From NCBI GenBank assembly GCA_033060915.1, contig CM065378.1, positions 3,963,001 through 4,027,000 on the forward strand: a stretch of DNA of 64,000 nt. The letters are read 5' to 3'. Shown in pieces: positions 45,801 through 57,668 of this stretch. Both the position numbers and the translations under genes were made by a program. The notes under the pieces are model-generated. The model worked only from the letters and a program-made list of their open reading frames with translations, searched no databases and had not been told where the DNA came from. Source of the DNA: Euryodendron excelsum (lineage: Eukaryota > Streptophyta > Magnoliopsida > Ericales > Pentaphylacaceae). Within the stretch, counting starts at the first letter, position 1. Each line of letters opens with the position of its first letter.

Positions 45801-45905
45801 TTGCCTTTCACCTGATAACTATTCCACCACTGCCTCACCTTATTGACAAAACCCTCTACCTTTAGCCACATATTCTCGAATAGAAATGGACTTTCCCCCC
45901 TATAC
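42813..45905 (-). mobile_element. L1-type LINE, 5'-truncated, antisense to THO2
   Basis: The minus strand starts after the endonuclease domain (FENMWLKVEGFVNKVRQWW, near 45900) and reads through LKEGDMNTKFFHWLANAHKR. RT blocks follow: [74 protein letters not shown] and the catalytic HLFADDTIIF (FADD at 44539-44550). Then come INLSKSEL-like and TYLGLPLG, and the zf-RVT end AALSSILTIDNLVKRGFKFP, WCCMCKKAEESVDHLMIHC and MWCIWRERNRHTF. It ends in a poly-A (T run at 42813-42822 on the plus strand). Stops and frameshifts separate the blocks. No target duplication was found. Confidence 0.9.
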
Positions 45906-46149
45906 ATGCCTTAGCAAGCCTAGTTGCTTGGGATCGTAGAGTGGTTGACAAAAAGGACGTCATTATAAGGTTTCATTAAAATTCCTCCTATGCGACTTAG
46001 TTAACAGCTTCAACTGATGCTCGACTTCTCACTATGCTCCCCATGCTACTCACTTGCTCAATAGGGGATAGGATAGGGGTCCAAATATCATTTGCTATTT
46101 ATGTGATTTTATGAGGTGTTTTCTATAAACTTTTTGGCATTGTGTGTAT

Positions 46150-46980
46150 AAGGAGTGCTGGACTTATGGAGTGAGCTAGTTGAGGAAGGCCCTCTAAGAA
46201 GTTAATGATAGGCGTTGACACGATAGAGGACCATCGGAGGTGGAGGATAGAGAGCTAAGGTGGTCCTAGGAAGAGAGAGTGGTAGTGGAGAGAGAGACCC
46301 TTAGTCTAGAAGGTGAGAGTCTCAGACTTGCTTATGTGTGTTATGATCTTGTTTGCCAAGGGAAGGTTTTCCCTTTATATAGGTGAGGGGGCCTTAAGAG
46401 GAGAGCCCACCAGTGAGTGTTCAAGGCTTGATGGCTTTTCTCCTTAGGTCTGAGTCGTCTGACATGTTGGAGGTCAACTTTGCAATCAAGATTTTCTAGG
46501 GGTAGGTGTGATTTGGCTAAGCTTGCATTGAAGGCTTTGTTAGAGTATCTTTGATGGAGATCTCTCTCTCTCTCTCTCTCTCTAAGATCGGTCAAGTTGC
46601 GAGCCCCTCAAAGGTGTGAGGCCCTCAAAGGGGCAAGGCCACCTTGATGAACCTTTAACACTAGCCTCTAATCTACAAGTCTCCTGATGGTCCCACGCGA
46701 AGTTGACTTTGAGGGGGTCCTTAGGTCTTACTCCAACCTAAGTTATTGAGCTACTTTGTGGAGAACTTTAGCCAAGTAATGGAGAAGTGGCTTAAGAGGG
46801 GAATAAGCTTGGCCGAGAGGCTCTGTGGCCGAGCCAGGAGGTGCCGGGCGTGAAGCTATAGGAGAGGTGCACTCAAGCGGAGAGTTCCTCAGCCCGAGCT
46901 GAGGGGGGTGCCTCGATGCCTTTCATGGGCAACGGCCCTTTAGGTGCTTGAGCTTGGAAGAGACACCCCGCGCACTATCC
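46150..46980. repeat. GC-richer block of transposon origin, unresolved
   Basis: Base composition rises sharply against the flanking intron (GAGGCTCTGTGGCCGAGCC). A TATATAAAGGG box can be read on the minus strand near 46370-46382. No TG...CA ends or duplication could be fixed. It may be an LTR fragment; this is inference. Confidence 0.35.
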
Positions 46981-47559
46981 TCAACTGCAAAACTCGTCCC
47001 TGAGGGTAGCATTATGGAGATACCTTGCTAGTCCATGGGTGACCTCATCAGGCTGCCACATGGGACCAAGTGTATGGAGGGGGAGATGACATGGTGCTGA
47101 TGTGGCCTGCCATGTAGGAGATCTGATACCATGTACATACAGGCGTATTTGGAGAGAAGTTAATAGAAGAGTTTTTGGTATTATGGAGTTCTGCATGTAG
47201 ACATGATGGAGGTTTGTTTGGATGTATAGGAGCATAGTCTTAAGAGTGGACATTATATCTGGACGTATGGGAGCGTAGTCCAAATTGTAAAAGAAATAAA
47301 AATGATTATCTGTGGAATGTGCCACGTGAGAAGGATTTTTGTAAAAAGATAAACTCTCTCTTCTAAAAAGTGAAGCAACAATGGTTTAGTGGGGTTTTTT
47401 TTAATAGTCATTGAGTCAACACATTTGAGTTTTGACTTGGGTACCACTGGAAAAGGAAATTTTATTGGAGACTTAGTAAAATGCAAATCAAATTTCAATT
47501 TTGTTTTGTTTATTTTTTTTGGTATTAGTTTTTATGAATGCATTTGTCTGCTGATATAG

Positions 47560-47925
47560 TTTATTAGGCATGAATTTAGATATGTGACACATATGACATG
47601 ATATGGACATGTTGACATGGTAATTTTCAAACTTCTAGGAATGAACATGGTGATAGATAAACATCTACATATCCTATGAAATAATAACCGATTATCCACT
47701 TTTTATGTGATAAATGAATTTATATTTCTGTGAAAATAATAACAAATAGTTTTTTTTTTACATTTTTATGTTGGAAAAAAAAAAATGGGAATAGAAAGCG
47801 CTAATGCTTACTTTGAGAAGCCCCAAGGGCCCAAGTATTCACAAAACATTGGAAATTTTTAGGGTTTCAAACCCGACATGCTGCCCCCACCCTAGGAGTT
47901 GTGTCTGTGCTTCCTAGGGTATAGT
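47560..47925. mobile_element. Possible decayed MULE-like piece in intron 6
   Basis: The right side ends TGTCTGTGCTTCCTAGG, like the termini of copy 1. The left side has GACATGATATGGACATG. No clear duplication is seen. Confidence 0.35.
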
Positions 47926-48120
47926 TGATGTGCTTGTTAGTTATTTTTTTCCAAAGGCTTTATGTCTTTTAGGAGTCTTAGAATCTTTATGTGATTTCCT
48001 CTTTATTTCATGATTAGAAATGTCTTGGCATGTAAATTTGTGGTGGTTGAGTCATTAGGCTCTCTTGTTCTTTTTCTTTACTTTGTTTCTTCCCCGCTTA
48101 TGTTACTGGTGAATTTGCAG

Positions 48121-51100
48121 GTTACCCTTCTTTGTCAGGGTTCTGAAGCTTCGACTCAAAATACATCAGCAGCAATTGTGGGCATAATTAAGGTTTAAAT
48201 AGAGACTAGTTTATTTGATTAAATTTCTTTTTTCTTACCAACTTTTTCTAAGTGGTATGATGTTTGCAGTCACTGATTGGACATTTTGATCTGGATCCAA
48301 ACCGTGTGTCTGATATTGTAAGTTCATCTTTTCTATTATCTTGATTCAATTTTTTATTTGCTGTTTCTTGTAGTTATTAATATGGGAGAACTCTTTCATT
48401 TAAAATTTCTCTCTTAGGACTGATTGGTGTTTGATGCCTCAGGTATTGGAGTGTTTTGAACTTCAGCCTGATAACAGTGTCTTCTTGGACCTGATTCCCA
48501 TTTTTCCTAAGGTATAATTATAATGTATATGTACATATGTCATGTTTCCATGGTTCTGGTTGGACTATCCTCCCGTTTATGAATTTTTGTGCTCAATTAA
48601 GAGATCTCTGTTTACTGATTTATTTTTTGATGTCTTGTAGTCTCATGCTTCCCAGATTCTTGGTTTTAAGTTTCAATACTATCAGCGCATGGAAGTGAAT
48701 TGCCCTGTACCATTTGGGCTCTATCAGCTGACAGCTTTACTGGTGAAGAAAGACTTCATTGATCTTGATAGCATGTGAGTTGTTTTGTGCATAATCTGGC
48801 CTTGTAATGTGATGGTTCTTTCAATTTATTTTCCATTGAGTCAATCTTGTTATTGTAATAATCACCTAGGGTTGTCTTTAACTTCCCTCTTGTTTTTGGA
48901 GTTTTGGTAGGCTGCATCATTTGAATTATATTATTACACTTGGTTTAGATGCAGTTCCTTATGTTTTGGTGATATAATGAAGTTGGCTGATGTAGTTTGG
49001 CGTGATGCTAAACAATGGTGATACATAACATTGTAAATGTTGTACCATGGACTACTTTAAGGAGAAAGGAGAGATGGCCACCCTAAAGGAGTACTTCAAC
49101 TCGGTTGTGTATCTAGTGAGTTGTTTGTAGGATGGGTCTTGTCTGCCCTGTCCTATTGTTATACTGTGTCTGGGATGATTAAACTAAGTATTACGTCGTA
49201 CTGAAACACTTCAAGAATTCGTACAGTAATAGGACTTTTTGAGTCTCATTTAGGGTGAGTTAGTTCAAGCAGTGGTATTATATCTGGAAATGGGAATTTG
49301 AATGGGGGCCCTTATATCAATCTTGCATTTGCGGTGCTACCCTCATTTGGTATCAGAATTTCATCTCAAATTTGAGAATTGACCGCTCCTAATTTAGAAG
49401 AGATTTTCAAATCTCTATGGTATTTACAAATCCTAACCAAGAAATCTCGTGGGGAGAGTTTTGTGAGGAGCAGAATATTTTTTCTTTTTCTTTTCTGTTT
49501 TAGTGTTTGGATTTGGAGTGGCGTGGTTCTGAGATGGATGTAGTGTAATGGTAGCGGAAATTGGAGTTGCAAATTATTTATACTTGGTTCAACTCCCACA
49601 AATCATACTGACACACATATTTTTAAAATTTTTAGAATTGCATATATTAGGGTTTAAAATAGTTTTTGATGAGTTTTTGTTTTTTTGATCTACAAACATT
49701 TTAAATATATGTACCAACTTTTATACTTCTTAAAGTCATTTTCAAGAGAGTTTTATATATTCTATTAACTAATGATTTCATGTGTCATAAGGCATAAGAC
49801 TTAAAAATAAAGACCCCTCAAAACGGCCAACACCCATGCTAGAGACCCAAATATAGTTGAAGATACTCAATATAAAACAAATGATTTTTTTTTCTAAAAT
49901 GTTAAAGTTTTATGAAAAAATACCAGAAATAAGAGGGTACCAATATATACCATATATAGAAATCTAACCAATAAATAAATAAATAAATAAAGGACTGCAG
50001 GTAGAAACTTTACAAATAAACCTTCATGTAAATTGTAATATGGTTAATCTACCTGCATAAATACATATATACACTACATCTGAAGGTTGCAAAAGTGATA
50101 TCTGTAATCTCTACATCAGGCTATGGATATATACATACAAATATATACACACATGTATATATATCGGTGTGTGCATATTCAGAGAAAATTTCAGATCTTC
50201 ACTTTTACAACAAACCGAGGAGATTTTGGAGCCTTAAAAGTGGTAGATCAAGACCAAGGTTTGACAAGGTTTAAAAGTGATAAATCGAAATAGTTTTGAA
50301 GATTATGGACCTTGAGAGATCAGGTTTCAGCAAAAGAAATGGACACAAAAGGTAAAATAACTTGTTTTTTATATTCAGGTGCCGATGGGGTTGTTACGTT
50401 ATAATGGCCTTTTACGCGGCCGTTATGGTTACAATCAACATAATGGACGTTGCACATGTGATTTTGGACCGCGGAAAAGGTTCGACAAGGGCTGAAACTG
50501 GTCCACCCAAATTTTTAGACCTTGCTGCCAACACATCCATCAACCATTGTCACCACCACAGCTGCCACCAGTCTTGCCATTGCATTGGCATTTTAAGCAC
50601 CCTCCATCATTTTAGCCACCACCACTCTGCTAGTACCACCGCTGCAACAATCTTGGCCTATAAGTTCCTAGCTACCATTTTTGCCTTTACCACTACCTTA
50701 TCATCATTTTATTTGCAACATTAAGTTCAACACTTAATCCTAGGACATCTGATATTCTAATAACTTGTCCAAACAATAGAGTGTACGTTTTACCCCTATA
50801 CCAAGAAGCATGGACATGGACACGACACAACACGAACATGCCAACAAAGCATTTTTTAAAAAATACAGGACACAACACTAAAGGAACATGGCAAAATTAT
50901 ATATGTTATGTATTTTATATATGCAATATATAGAAAATTTTTACTCAAAGGTAGAAAAAAAATACATAATAACACTAATTAAAATTAAAAATCATGTAGA
51001 ATATAGTTTAAACATCAAATTAGGTATAAAATGACGTTTGCTTTTACTTTATAATTGGATTCCAAGTTATTTTTTCAAACTGTCAATATTTTCCATGTGT

Positions 51101-54100
51101 AAGTGATGGACATGGGTGTCTAAGTGAGGGACACACATGTTTCCCAAGTGTCCATAGCGGTTCCAATTTCAAAAAAGGAATAAAATAATTGGATACGTTT
51201 GGACGCATGTCCGACACGTGTCGGGAGAGTGTCCGACGATTGTCGTGTCCAACACGTTCACGACACCTTCTTAGAAGTGTCCGTGCTTCATTAAATTGGA
51301 AATTAAAGGATCAAATTCATAGTTCCTGATCTGCACATGCCTTTGAGGATTTCTGCTCCTATAAATGAAATTCATGCTGCATCTCATGAACTATCGAATC
51401 CTTGGTCAAAGTTTTGCAGTGATTGTGAGTATTTGGGTTACATAGCCAAGCAAGAAAGTAATCATTGAGTGTGCAGAGGTCGTTGGAGTTTAGTATAGGG
51501 GACATGCTTTTAATATCATTAAGTTTTAGCATCATGCTGTTTTACTGGAGTTATGACCTTTGGTAGAGTGGAATTGCAAAATGTGATTCTCGTTGCTGAT
51601 GCCAAGTAGCTGGGGCAAGGCTTAGTTAAGTTTCAATGTCAGCAGTGATCTGTGCATTCAAACAATTGGTGCTTTTCTTGTGGAGCATGGAAATATGTAC
51701 AGTTTAGTGTTTTACTATTTGTCTTCTGCTGTCTGCTGAAAGTATTGAGTTGTGTTAGTATATAATCATGTTATGTTTCTGCTGGAGGCTTGGTTTGGTT
51801 TATTCTTAACCTGTGGAACTTGGTCGTGTAATTTTTGCTGATTTACATATACTCATATCCTTGAGTATATGTTATTCTTTTTTTTATTTCTTCTGATGCT
51901 TGTACTGGTGAGCTTAATATACTGTCAGTTTGGTTATAAAAAAGTTTGGTATCTGTTCCAGATATGCACATTTACTTCCCAAGGATGACGAGGCATTTAA
52001 GCATTATAATGCTTTTTCTGCTAGGCGACTTGATGAGGTAATCAACTTATATGTGGTTTTATTTTTTGTTAGTATTTAACTAGTTAAATTTTTTCATCAT
52101 CATCATTGTTGTTGTTGTCTATGTTGTTATATTGCCAGGGCAATTTACCTACATAATTGGTTACCTTGAATGCCCTGCATCTTTATGTCTTTATTTGGTT
52201 TTGATTGAGGTGTTTGAGTAACAATTGTATGTTTTTTCTCTCTCATATAGTATCAAACACGTGCATGTATAGATCATTTATTATGTTACATTCTATAGGC
52301 ACTATGTTGGGTATGATGAGATATTATTGCCATACACACCCAGTGTTCTTCCTTTGACAGGTTTTTTTTCAAGGATTTAGAGTTGGAATTGTGGTTATCT
52401 AATATATTCTTTTCTTTTTCTTCTCTTTTTTTCTTTTTTCCCCCCTTCTGTGGCATGGCTTTTTTGGCTCTCTGCAGGTTAATAAAATTGGCAAAATAAA
52501 TCTTGCTGCCACTGGAAAGGATCTGATGGATGATGAGAAGCAAGGAGATGTGACAGTAGATCTTTTTGCTGCTTTAGACATGGAAAGTGAAGCAGTCACT
52601 GAACGAGCTTCGGAGCTTGACAATAATCAATCTTTGGGCTTACTAACTGGATTTCTTTCAGTTGATGACTGGTAAGCTTAATGTTTGAACTTCTGCTGCT
52701 TTTGTACAGTCAAAAGTCTGGTTGTTCTGTACTTATCCTCCTTTGTTTGTGGGTGTGCATGTAATTTACAACTTCTTGTGCCTCTCTCTCTCTCTCTCAA
52801 GAAAAAGAAATGGCTTGCTACCCTGTTTCCTTTTTATTGCACTTGTACTGGCATAGTTTGATGCAGCTTGCTTAATGCTTGTTTGGATTTGTGTACTTGA
52901 CTGGAGTATCTACTTTCATCAGCCTTTAATTGTCGGAAAATATTTTCATTTTTGGGTCATCAAACTGTCTTGCTTCCTATTGCTTCTATGACGTATTCTT
53001 TTAGCAATAATAAGAACCACTTATATCTGACCATTCTGTTATTTTTTTCTGGTCTAAAGTATTTCTCTTAATATTTTGTTCTATGAACTTGCTGATTGGA
53101 GATTTTTTTTCTCACTTTTTCCGTTCTTGTTGATTATTTATTTATTAATTTATTTTTTGGGGCATGGAGATGGGAGAAGGCCTCCAGCAGTCCACAAAAT
53201 TAGGGTTTTTAATTTAGAAATTTTATTTTATTTTGCTTGTCCTTTTTTTCTCTCTCCCCTATCAGCTGTTCTCTCTCTGATTTCTCCTCCTTCATCTTCC
53301 CTCTTCCCTTTTCTGTTTTTTTATTCTTCTTCTTTTCTCTCTCTACTATTCTTCTCCTCTCTCTTCTTCCTCTACTCTGTGTGCTCTACATCAGAAAAGG
53401 AAGAGAAGGGGAGGGGGCTGTGGGGGTGCAAATTTTGTGTGGCATGAGTGTTGCATGATATTCTGACCTGAGGCAGTTTTAAAATGAGTAAATGATGAAG
53501 GCAGTATAATCTCGAGCACCTCTTTGTTATTTGTCATTTAAAAAATGGGCAATTGATGTTTTGTCCTCCTGCACATCATTTGTTTTATATTTCTTGTTTA
53601 ATATATCATTAACACAGACAAGCTTAATTGTGTTAATGATCTTTTTCTTTACTTATCAAATAATGATCATTAGGAAGAGAAAAGATCATTAACACAATTA
53701 AGCTTGTCTGTGTTAAATATTTCAATTTTTTGTGGCTGTGTTTTCTATGTAATCAGTCCAACTTTTAGGTTTATTGTTTTGATTACTAGAATATTTGAGT
53801 GTCTGTTATATAATGCTTTTGTTGACTAATTTTTTTGCCAGGTATCATGCCCGCATGCTTTTTGATCGTCTTTCAACTCTTTATCCGGTGGAACATATTA
53901 AAATTTGCAACGAATTGTTTAGGTACATCTCAGTCACATGTTGAATTTGAATTTGAATTATTAGTTAAATTAAGTCATTATCCTTAGTTTCTGAATCTGC
54001 TCGCATATTTATCTCTGTTTGGTGTCTCTGCTTCTGCATAAGCAAAGCTTTTTTGAGCTTCTAGCAGTCCTTATTTTCATTCAAGTTATGTCTTCCAACA

Positions 54101-55277
54101 TCTCTCGTGTTGTTATTGAAAGTTTACTTGTTCTCTATTTCTAACCTTTGTGTTGCACATGTCCAGGCTCATTGAAAAATCTCTCTCTCCAGCATATGAA
54201 CTTGTTCGGCAAACTCATCTTCAGAGCTTTGGGTTGCCTTCAGCAGCTGGTAGTGATGCCATTGAGACAAACTCATCAGTCCATAGGTCCTTTGTTGATC
54301 TTTCGAAAGACCTTTTTGAGATGCTTAATTATGCTGGAGCTTATCTTCACCGTGATACATTATTGCTGCAGAAGGTGTATTGTTTTGGTAGTTTTATTAG
54401 CTGTATATTTTATTTGAATTATGGTTCTACTGTATGCTCGCAAAAAATATATCGTGTGATTTCTCTGTAAGCAGGTATGTAGAGTATTGAGAGGCTATTA
54501 CCTGTCTGCACTTGAGCTTGTCAGTGTTGATGATGGAGATTTTAATCCTGAAACTGGTATTGGTGGAAATCAAACTCCTCGTCTGCACCTAAAGGAAGCC
54601 AGGTTAAGGATTGAGGAAGCCCTGGGAACGTGTCTACTTCCTTCTTTGCAGTTGATACCTGCAAATCCGGCTGTAGGGCAGGAGATATGGGAAGTTATGA
54701 ATCTCCTTCCATATGAGGTAGGCATTATGTCAATGCTGCGTGATACTTATATCTGAGATCTCATTTGATATATATTGCTTAGTGGTATGCTATCTGCTTA
54801 GGTGCGCTATCGTTTGTACGGTGAATGGGAAAAAGATGATGAGCGAATTCCAATGGTTTTGGCTGCAAGGCAAACGGCAAAGGTATCAAAATATCTTTTA
54901 GAATTGATTTGTCTTTTCACTGCTGTCAGTATTGTGCCTGAAGTGTATTATTTGCTTTTCCCTGCTTTTTTGCAGTTGGACACTAGAAGGATCTTGAAAA
55001 GGCTTGCAAAGGAAAACCTAAAGCAGCTGGGCCGAATGGTTGCAAAACTAGCTCATGCCAATCCAATGACCGTGCTTCGAACAATTGTTCATCAGGTACT
55101 GTTTAGCTTGGGTGTCAACATTTAACTTGCTGGTATCTTTGAATTTTTTTATTTATTTTTGTTATGATTGATTTATTTTGTTAGAGAACATTTATGTTCT
55201 GGAATTGTGTTGTACAGATAGAGGCATACAGGGATATGATAACTCCAGTGGTGGATGCATTCAAATACTTGACACAG
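48121..55277 (+). CDS. THO2: THO complex subunit 2 (THO2), exons 7-18
   Basis: Exons: 48121-48192, 48270-48317, 48443-48511, 48641-48774, 51962-52037, 52478-52671, 53842-53922, 54167-54374, 54475-54717, 54802-54882, 54976-55095, 55218-55277. Junctions 10/11, 12/13 and 13/14 split codons (2+1) and restore Ile, Trp and Arg. Recognised stretches are LIGHFDLDPNRVSDIV, KSHASQILGFKFQYYQRMEV, INLAATGKDLM, DVTVDLFAALDMESEAVTER, EALGTCLLPSLQLIPANPAV, YRLYGEWEKDDE and KQLGRMVAKLAHANPMTVLR. This is the N-terminal THOC2 helical-repeat region. The most variable part lies around GLPSAAGSDAIETNSSV and VDDGDFNPETGIGGN. All splice sites are GT-AG. Confidence 0.95.
48775..51961 (+). other. THO2 intron 10 (3.2 kb)
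   Basis: AT-rich. It includes (AAAT)n at about 49970-49990, a block with GGCCTTTTACGCGGCCGTTA (50408-50427) that looks like a dispersed repeat, and a MULE-like copy at about 50801-51290. No gene is seen. Confidence 0.5.
50801..51290. mobile_element. MULE-like small transposon, probable copy 3
   Basis: The left end reads CCAAGAAGCATGGACATGG, the right end GAAGTGTCCGTGCTTCA. Sub-terminal GTCCGACACGTGTCGGG and GTGTCCAACACG match the family. The flanks show no convincing duplication. Confidence 0.6.
52038..52477 (+). other. THO2 intron 11
   Basis: 440 bp, T-rich before the acceptor CTCTGCAG. Nothing else is seen. Confidence 0.6.
52672..53841 (+). other. THO2 intron 12 with a perfect inverted repeat
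   Basis: 1.17 kb. Pyrimidine-rich from 53230 to 53400 (only low-complexity frames). The inverted repeat at 53610-53715 is listed separately. Confidence 0.6.
53610..53715. repeat. Perfect 36-bp inverted repeat, 34-bp loop
   Basis: Arm 53610-53645 (starts TAACACAGACAAGCTTAATT) and arm 53680-53715 (ends AATTAAGCTTGTCTGTGTTA) are exact reverse complements. Transcribed with THO2, the intron would fold a 36-bp stem. The identity of the arms implies a recent origin or conservation. Confidence 0.92.
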
Positions 55278-55619
55278 GTGTGGATTTATTATTTGAAAAT
55301 CCAGTCTCTCTCTCTCTCGTGCGCGCGCTTAAGGGTGCATCCATATGATTTCTCTTGAAAATGTATGTTTTTCTGCATGATAGAATGTGGTCATGCATTG
55401 GAACTAGTGATTCTCCTTCTCTGGATGAAGCTTCAAACTTTCAGTTCCCAGAGATAGGCATTAGCTATGCAGGCATTACTCTTGCTTGATGGTTAATTTT
55501 GGATTTGGGGTTCATTTGAAGCCCACAAGTTTTAACATGCATCCGAATATCTGATGAATTGGTTTGGATATGGATGAAATATTTGTGTTCATCCCGCTTC
55601 TTCAACATGTTTATTTTAC

Positions 55620-57668
55620 ATTCTTGATTTTGGGAGAGGCATATTGGTCTTCATGGAGTGATTGGGCAACTTCTGAAGTGTCCATGTAATTTGGGAGTGG
55701 CTTATGGAAGGGCATCCGAGTGGTTTGGTATGATTTTGTGGGTAGGTTTAGCTTGAGGGGGATATGTTGAGGGTGAAATTCTGGGGTGACAGGTGGTGTG
55801 GAGATCTCAGTTTGGAAGAGGCTATTCCAGCCTTTTTTTGTTATTGTTGGATGAGGAGGCCTTTGTGCAGCATATGCCCAGTGCCTGAATGGTAAGATTC
55901 TAATAAGCACTAATACGGACGCGAGTACGGATATGGACACAGATACAAACACGAGATAGGGTGATTTCAAAAAAATCAGGACACGCACACAGCGGGATAC
56001 GACAAAAAAAAAAAAAATTATTGTAAAGAAATAGTTTACCAACTTAATAAATAAAAGATACACTAGTTCAAGAAAAAATAACACTGTTCTAGAAAAAAAA
56101 AAGCATTTTACTTCTCAAAGAGAAATCCCAAAATATATTCATTTATATGGTACAGGTGTAACAATGAGAAAAGGACACACAGCCTAATATACATACAATG
56201 ATACAAAGCATTTCCTTTGTGTTAATGAGAGATCACATGGGTTGATCAGATACTTCGGGTTATGCAAAAAAAACCTATCTCTCAAGACACAAGGCGGTGT
56301 GTGACAAAAGGAGTCTTCACACCAGCAGAAGGAGAAGAGATGCAACTATCTTCTCAATGATAATAGTAAAGGTCTATCTACCATACAACAACAAAAGAGG
56401 TACAATGCTCAAGAGATGAAAAGGAATACGAGTCTAGCCTTTCACAACAAAGTCTTCTGGTAGAAGAGGAGAGTGAGATGCATACCTGACAACGCCAGTG
56501 GGGTGAAGGCTGACACAGGTTAGGTGGAGTAGCTTCCTTCTCTCTCTCTCTCTCTCTCTCTTCTCTCTTGGCTAGGGCTCAAAACAGAATGCAACAGGGC
56601 ATTGAATTGGGGATTTAGGTATTTTATATTTTGGTGTTTTAAAGTTTTCAAAATTTGCAAATTTGACCCATTTAATATTTTTAGGAATAACATCTCAACT
56701 CCCTCTGTGTCCCAAAAATGTCCCACTAAGGGACAGGCTTGTGTGTTTGGGGCGTGTGTTGTGTCCCGTGAAAAAAATTAAGGAAACAAGGCACGGGTCC
56801 TGGTGGGTCTGTGTCCAAGACGTGTCGGACATGCAAACGACACCCTAAATGAAGTGCTCATTCTTCCTAGGTCAGATTTTTTACAACTTGCCTCTTAGGA
56901 GGAATTTGCTGGTTTGGGAGATTGGGAAGTATATGGAGCTTCTCAGAGTGATTTATTCTACGTATAGCGTAGGGTGGGACAAGATGACATTTGGTTGTTA
57001 GATTCTTAGAATGGAAAACTCTGAGTGAAATCTTTTTACATTTCTCTCATGGGTAATAGGGAGGTTGATCAGCTTTGGAGTCAAATTTAGTCCAGCGGTG
57101 CACCTCTGAAGGTGGCCTTCTTTGGTTTGATGCACAACACAATAGATTCTAACCATTGGTAACTTAATTCTTATTTTTGTCAATTGGTGTTTGGGCAACC
57201 AAGATGGGGAGTCAACACCTCATATTCTTCTCCATTTTGTAGTTGTTAAGAAATTCTAGACCCTTATTCAGACTATTTTTGGGGTGTCCTGGTTTTCCTG
57301 GGGGCTGCAGAGGTTTTTTTGCTGGGTTGGTGGTGCAGGAGGGTAGGGAAAAGAAGAAGGCAGGCTTGGATTTTAGCTCCATTTTACTTGATGTGGGCGG
57401 GAACATATTAGGAGAATTGTTAGGGGCATCGAGCAACCTTTGTATATATTGAAAAGCAATTTTATGTCGATTTTGTATCAATGGCTATTGGGTAGGGTTC
57501 AGCCCAACCTTGATCAATTTTTGGATTTTGAAGAAAAAAATGGAGCTATAAGGAGTGTATAGCCTTTTTGGGAGGCTTCTTGTTTGTCCCTTTTGTACAT
57601 GGGTGGCATCCCCTTGATGCTTGTTATTTAATACAAAGCTCTTATATCTTATCAAAAGAAAAAAAAAA
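55620..57668 (+). mobile_element. LINE 3' remnant, split by a MULE-like element
   Basis: The left piece (about 55620-55900) reads SGLWKGIRVVWYDFVGRFS and SVWKRLFQPFF, the domain between RT and zf-RVT in plant L1 elements. The right piece (56880-57668) has degenerate zf-RVT sequence (APLKVAFFGLMHNTID) and the typical 3' end GGTGGCATCCCCTTGATGC ... TTATCAAAAG followed by an A run at about 57657-57668. Many stops are present. The pieces are separated by 55901-56870. Confidence 0.72.
55901..56870. mobile_element. MULE-like small transposon, copy 2 (970 bp), nested in a LINE
   Basis: Ends are TAATAAGCACTAATACGG and ATGAAGTGCTCATTCTTCCTAG. Flanks GTAAGATTC (55892-55900) and GTCAGATTT (56871-56879) agree at seven of nine. 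Sub-terminal GTGTCGGACATGCAAACGAC and CACCCTAAAT match copy 1 (GTGTCCGACACGCAAACGGC, CACCCTAAAC). Confidence 0.75.

Larger units (their letters stand above)
42609..48120 (+). other. THO2 intron 6 (5.5 kb)
   Basis: Enlarged by an antisense LINE (42813-45905), a GC-richer LTR-like block (about 46150-46980) and a decayed MULE-like piece (about 47560-47925). (CT)n lies at about 46560-46583. Confidence 0.6.

Noticed and set aside
53076..53458. 123- and 73-codon plus-strand ORFs in THO2 intron 12
   Set aside because: Pyrimidine-rich intron sequence with hydrophobic low-complexity translation.
54148..54417. 89-codon ORF overlapping THO2 exon 14
   Set aside because: Wrong frame of a confirmed exon.
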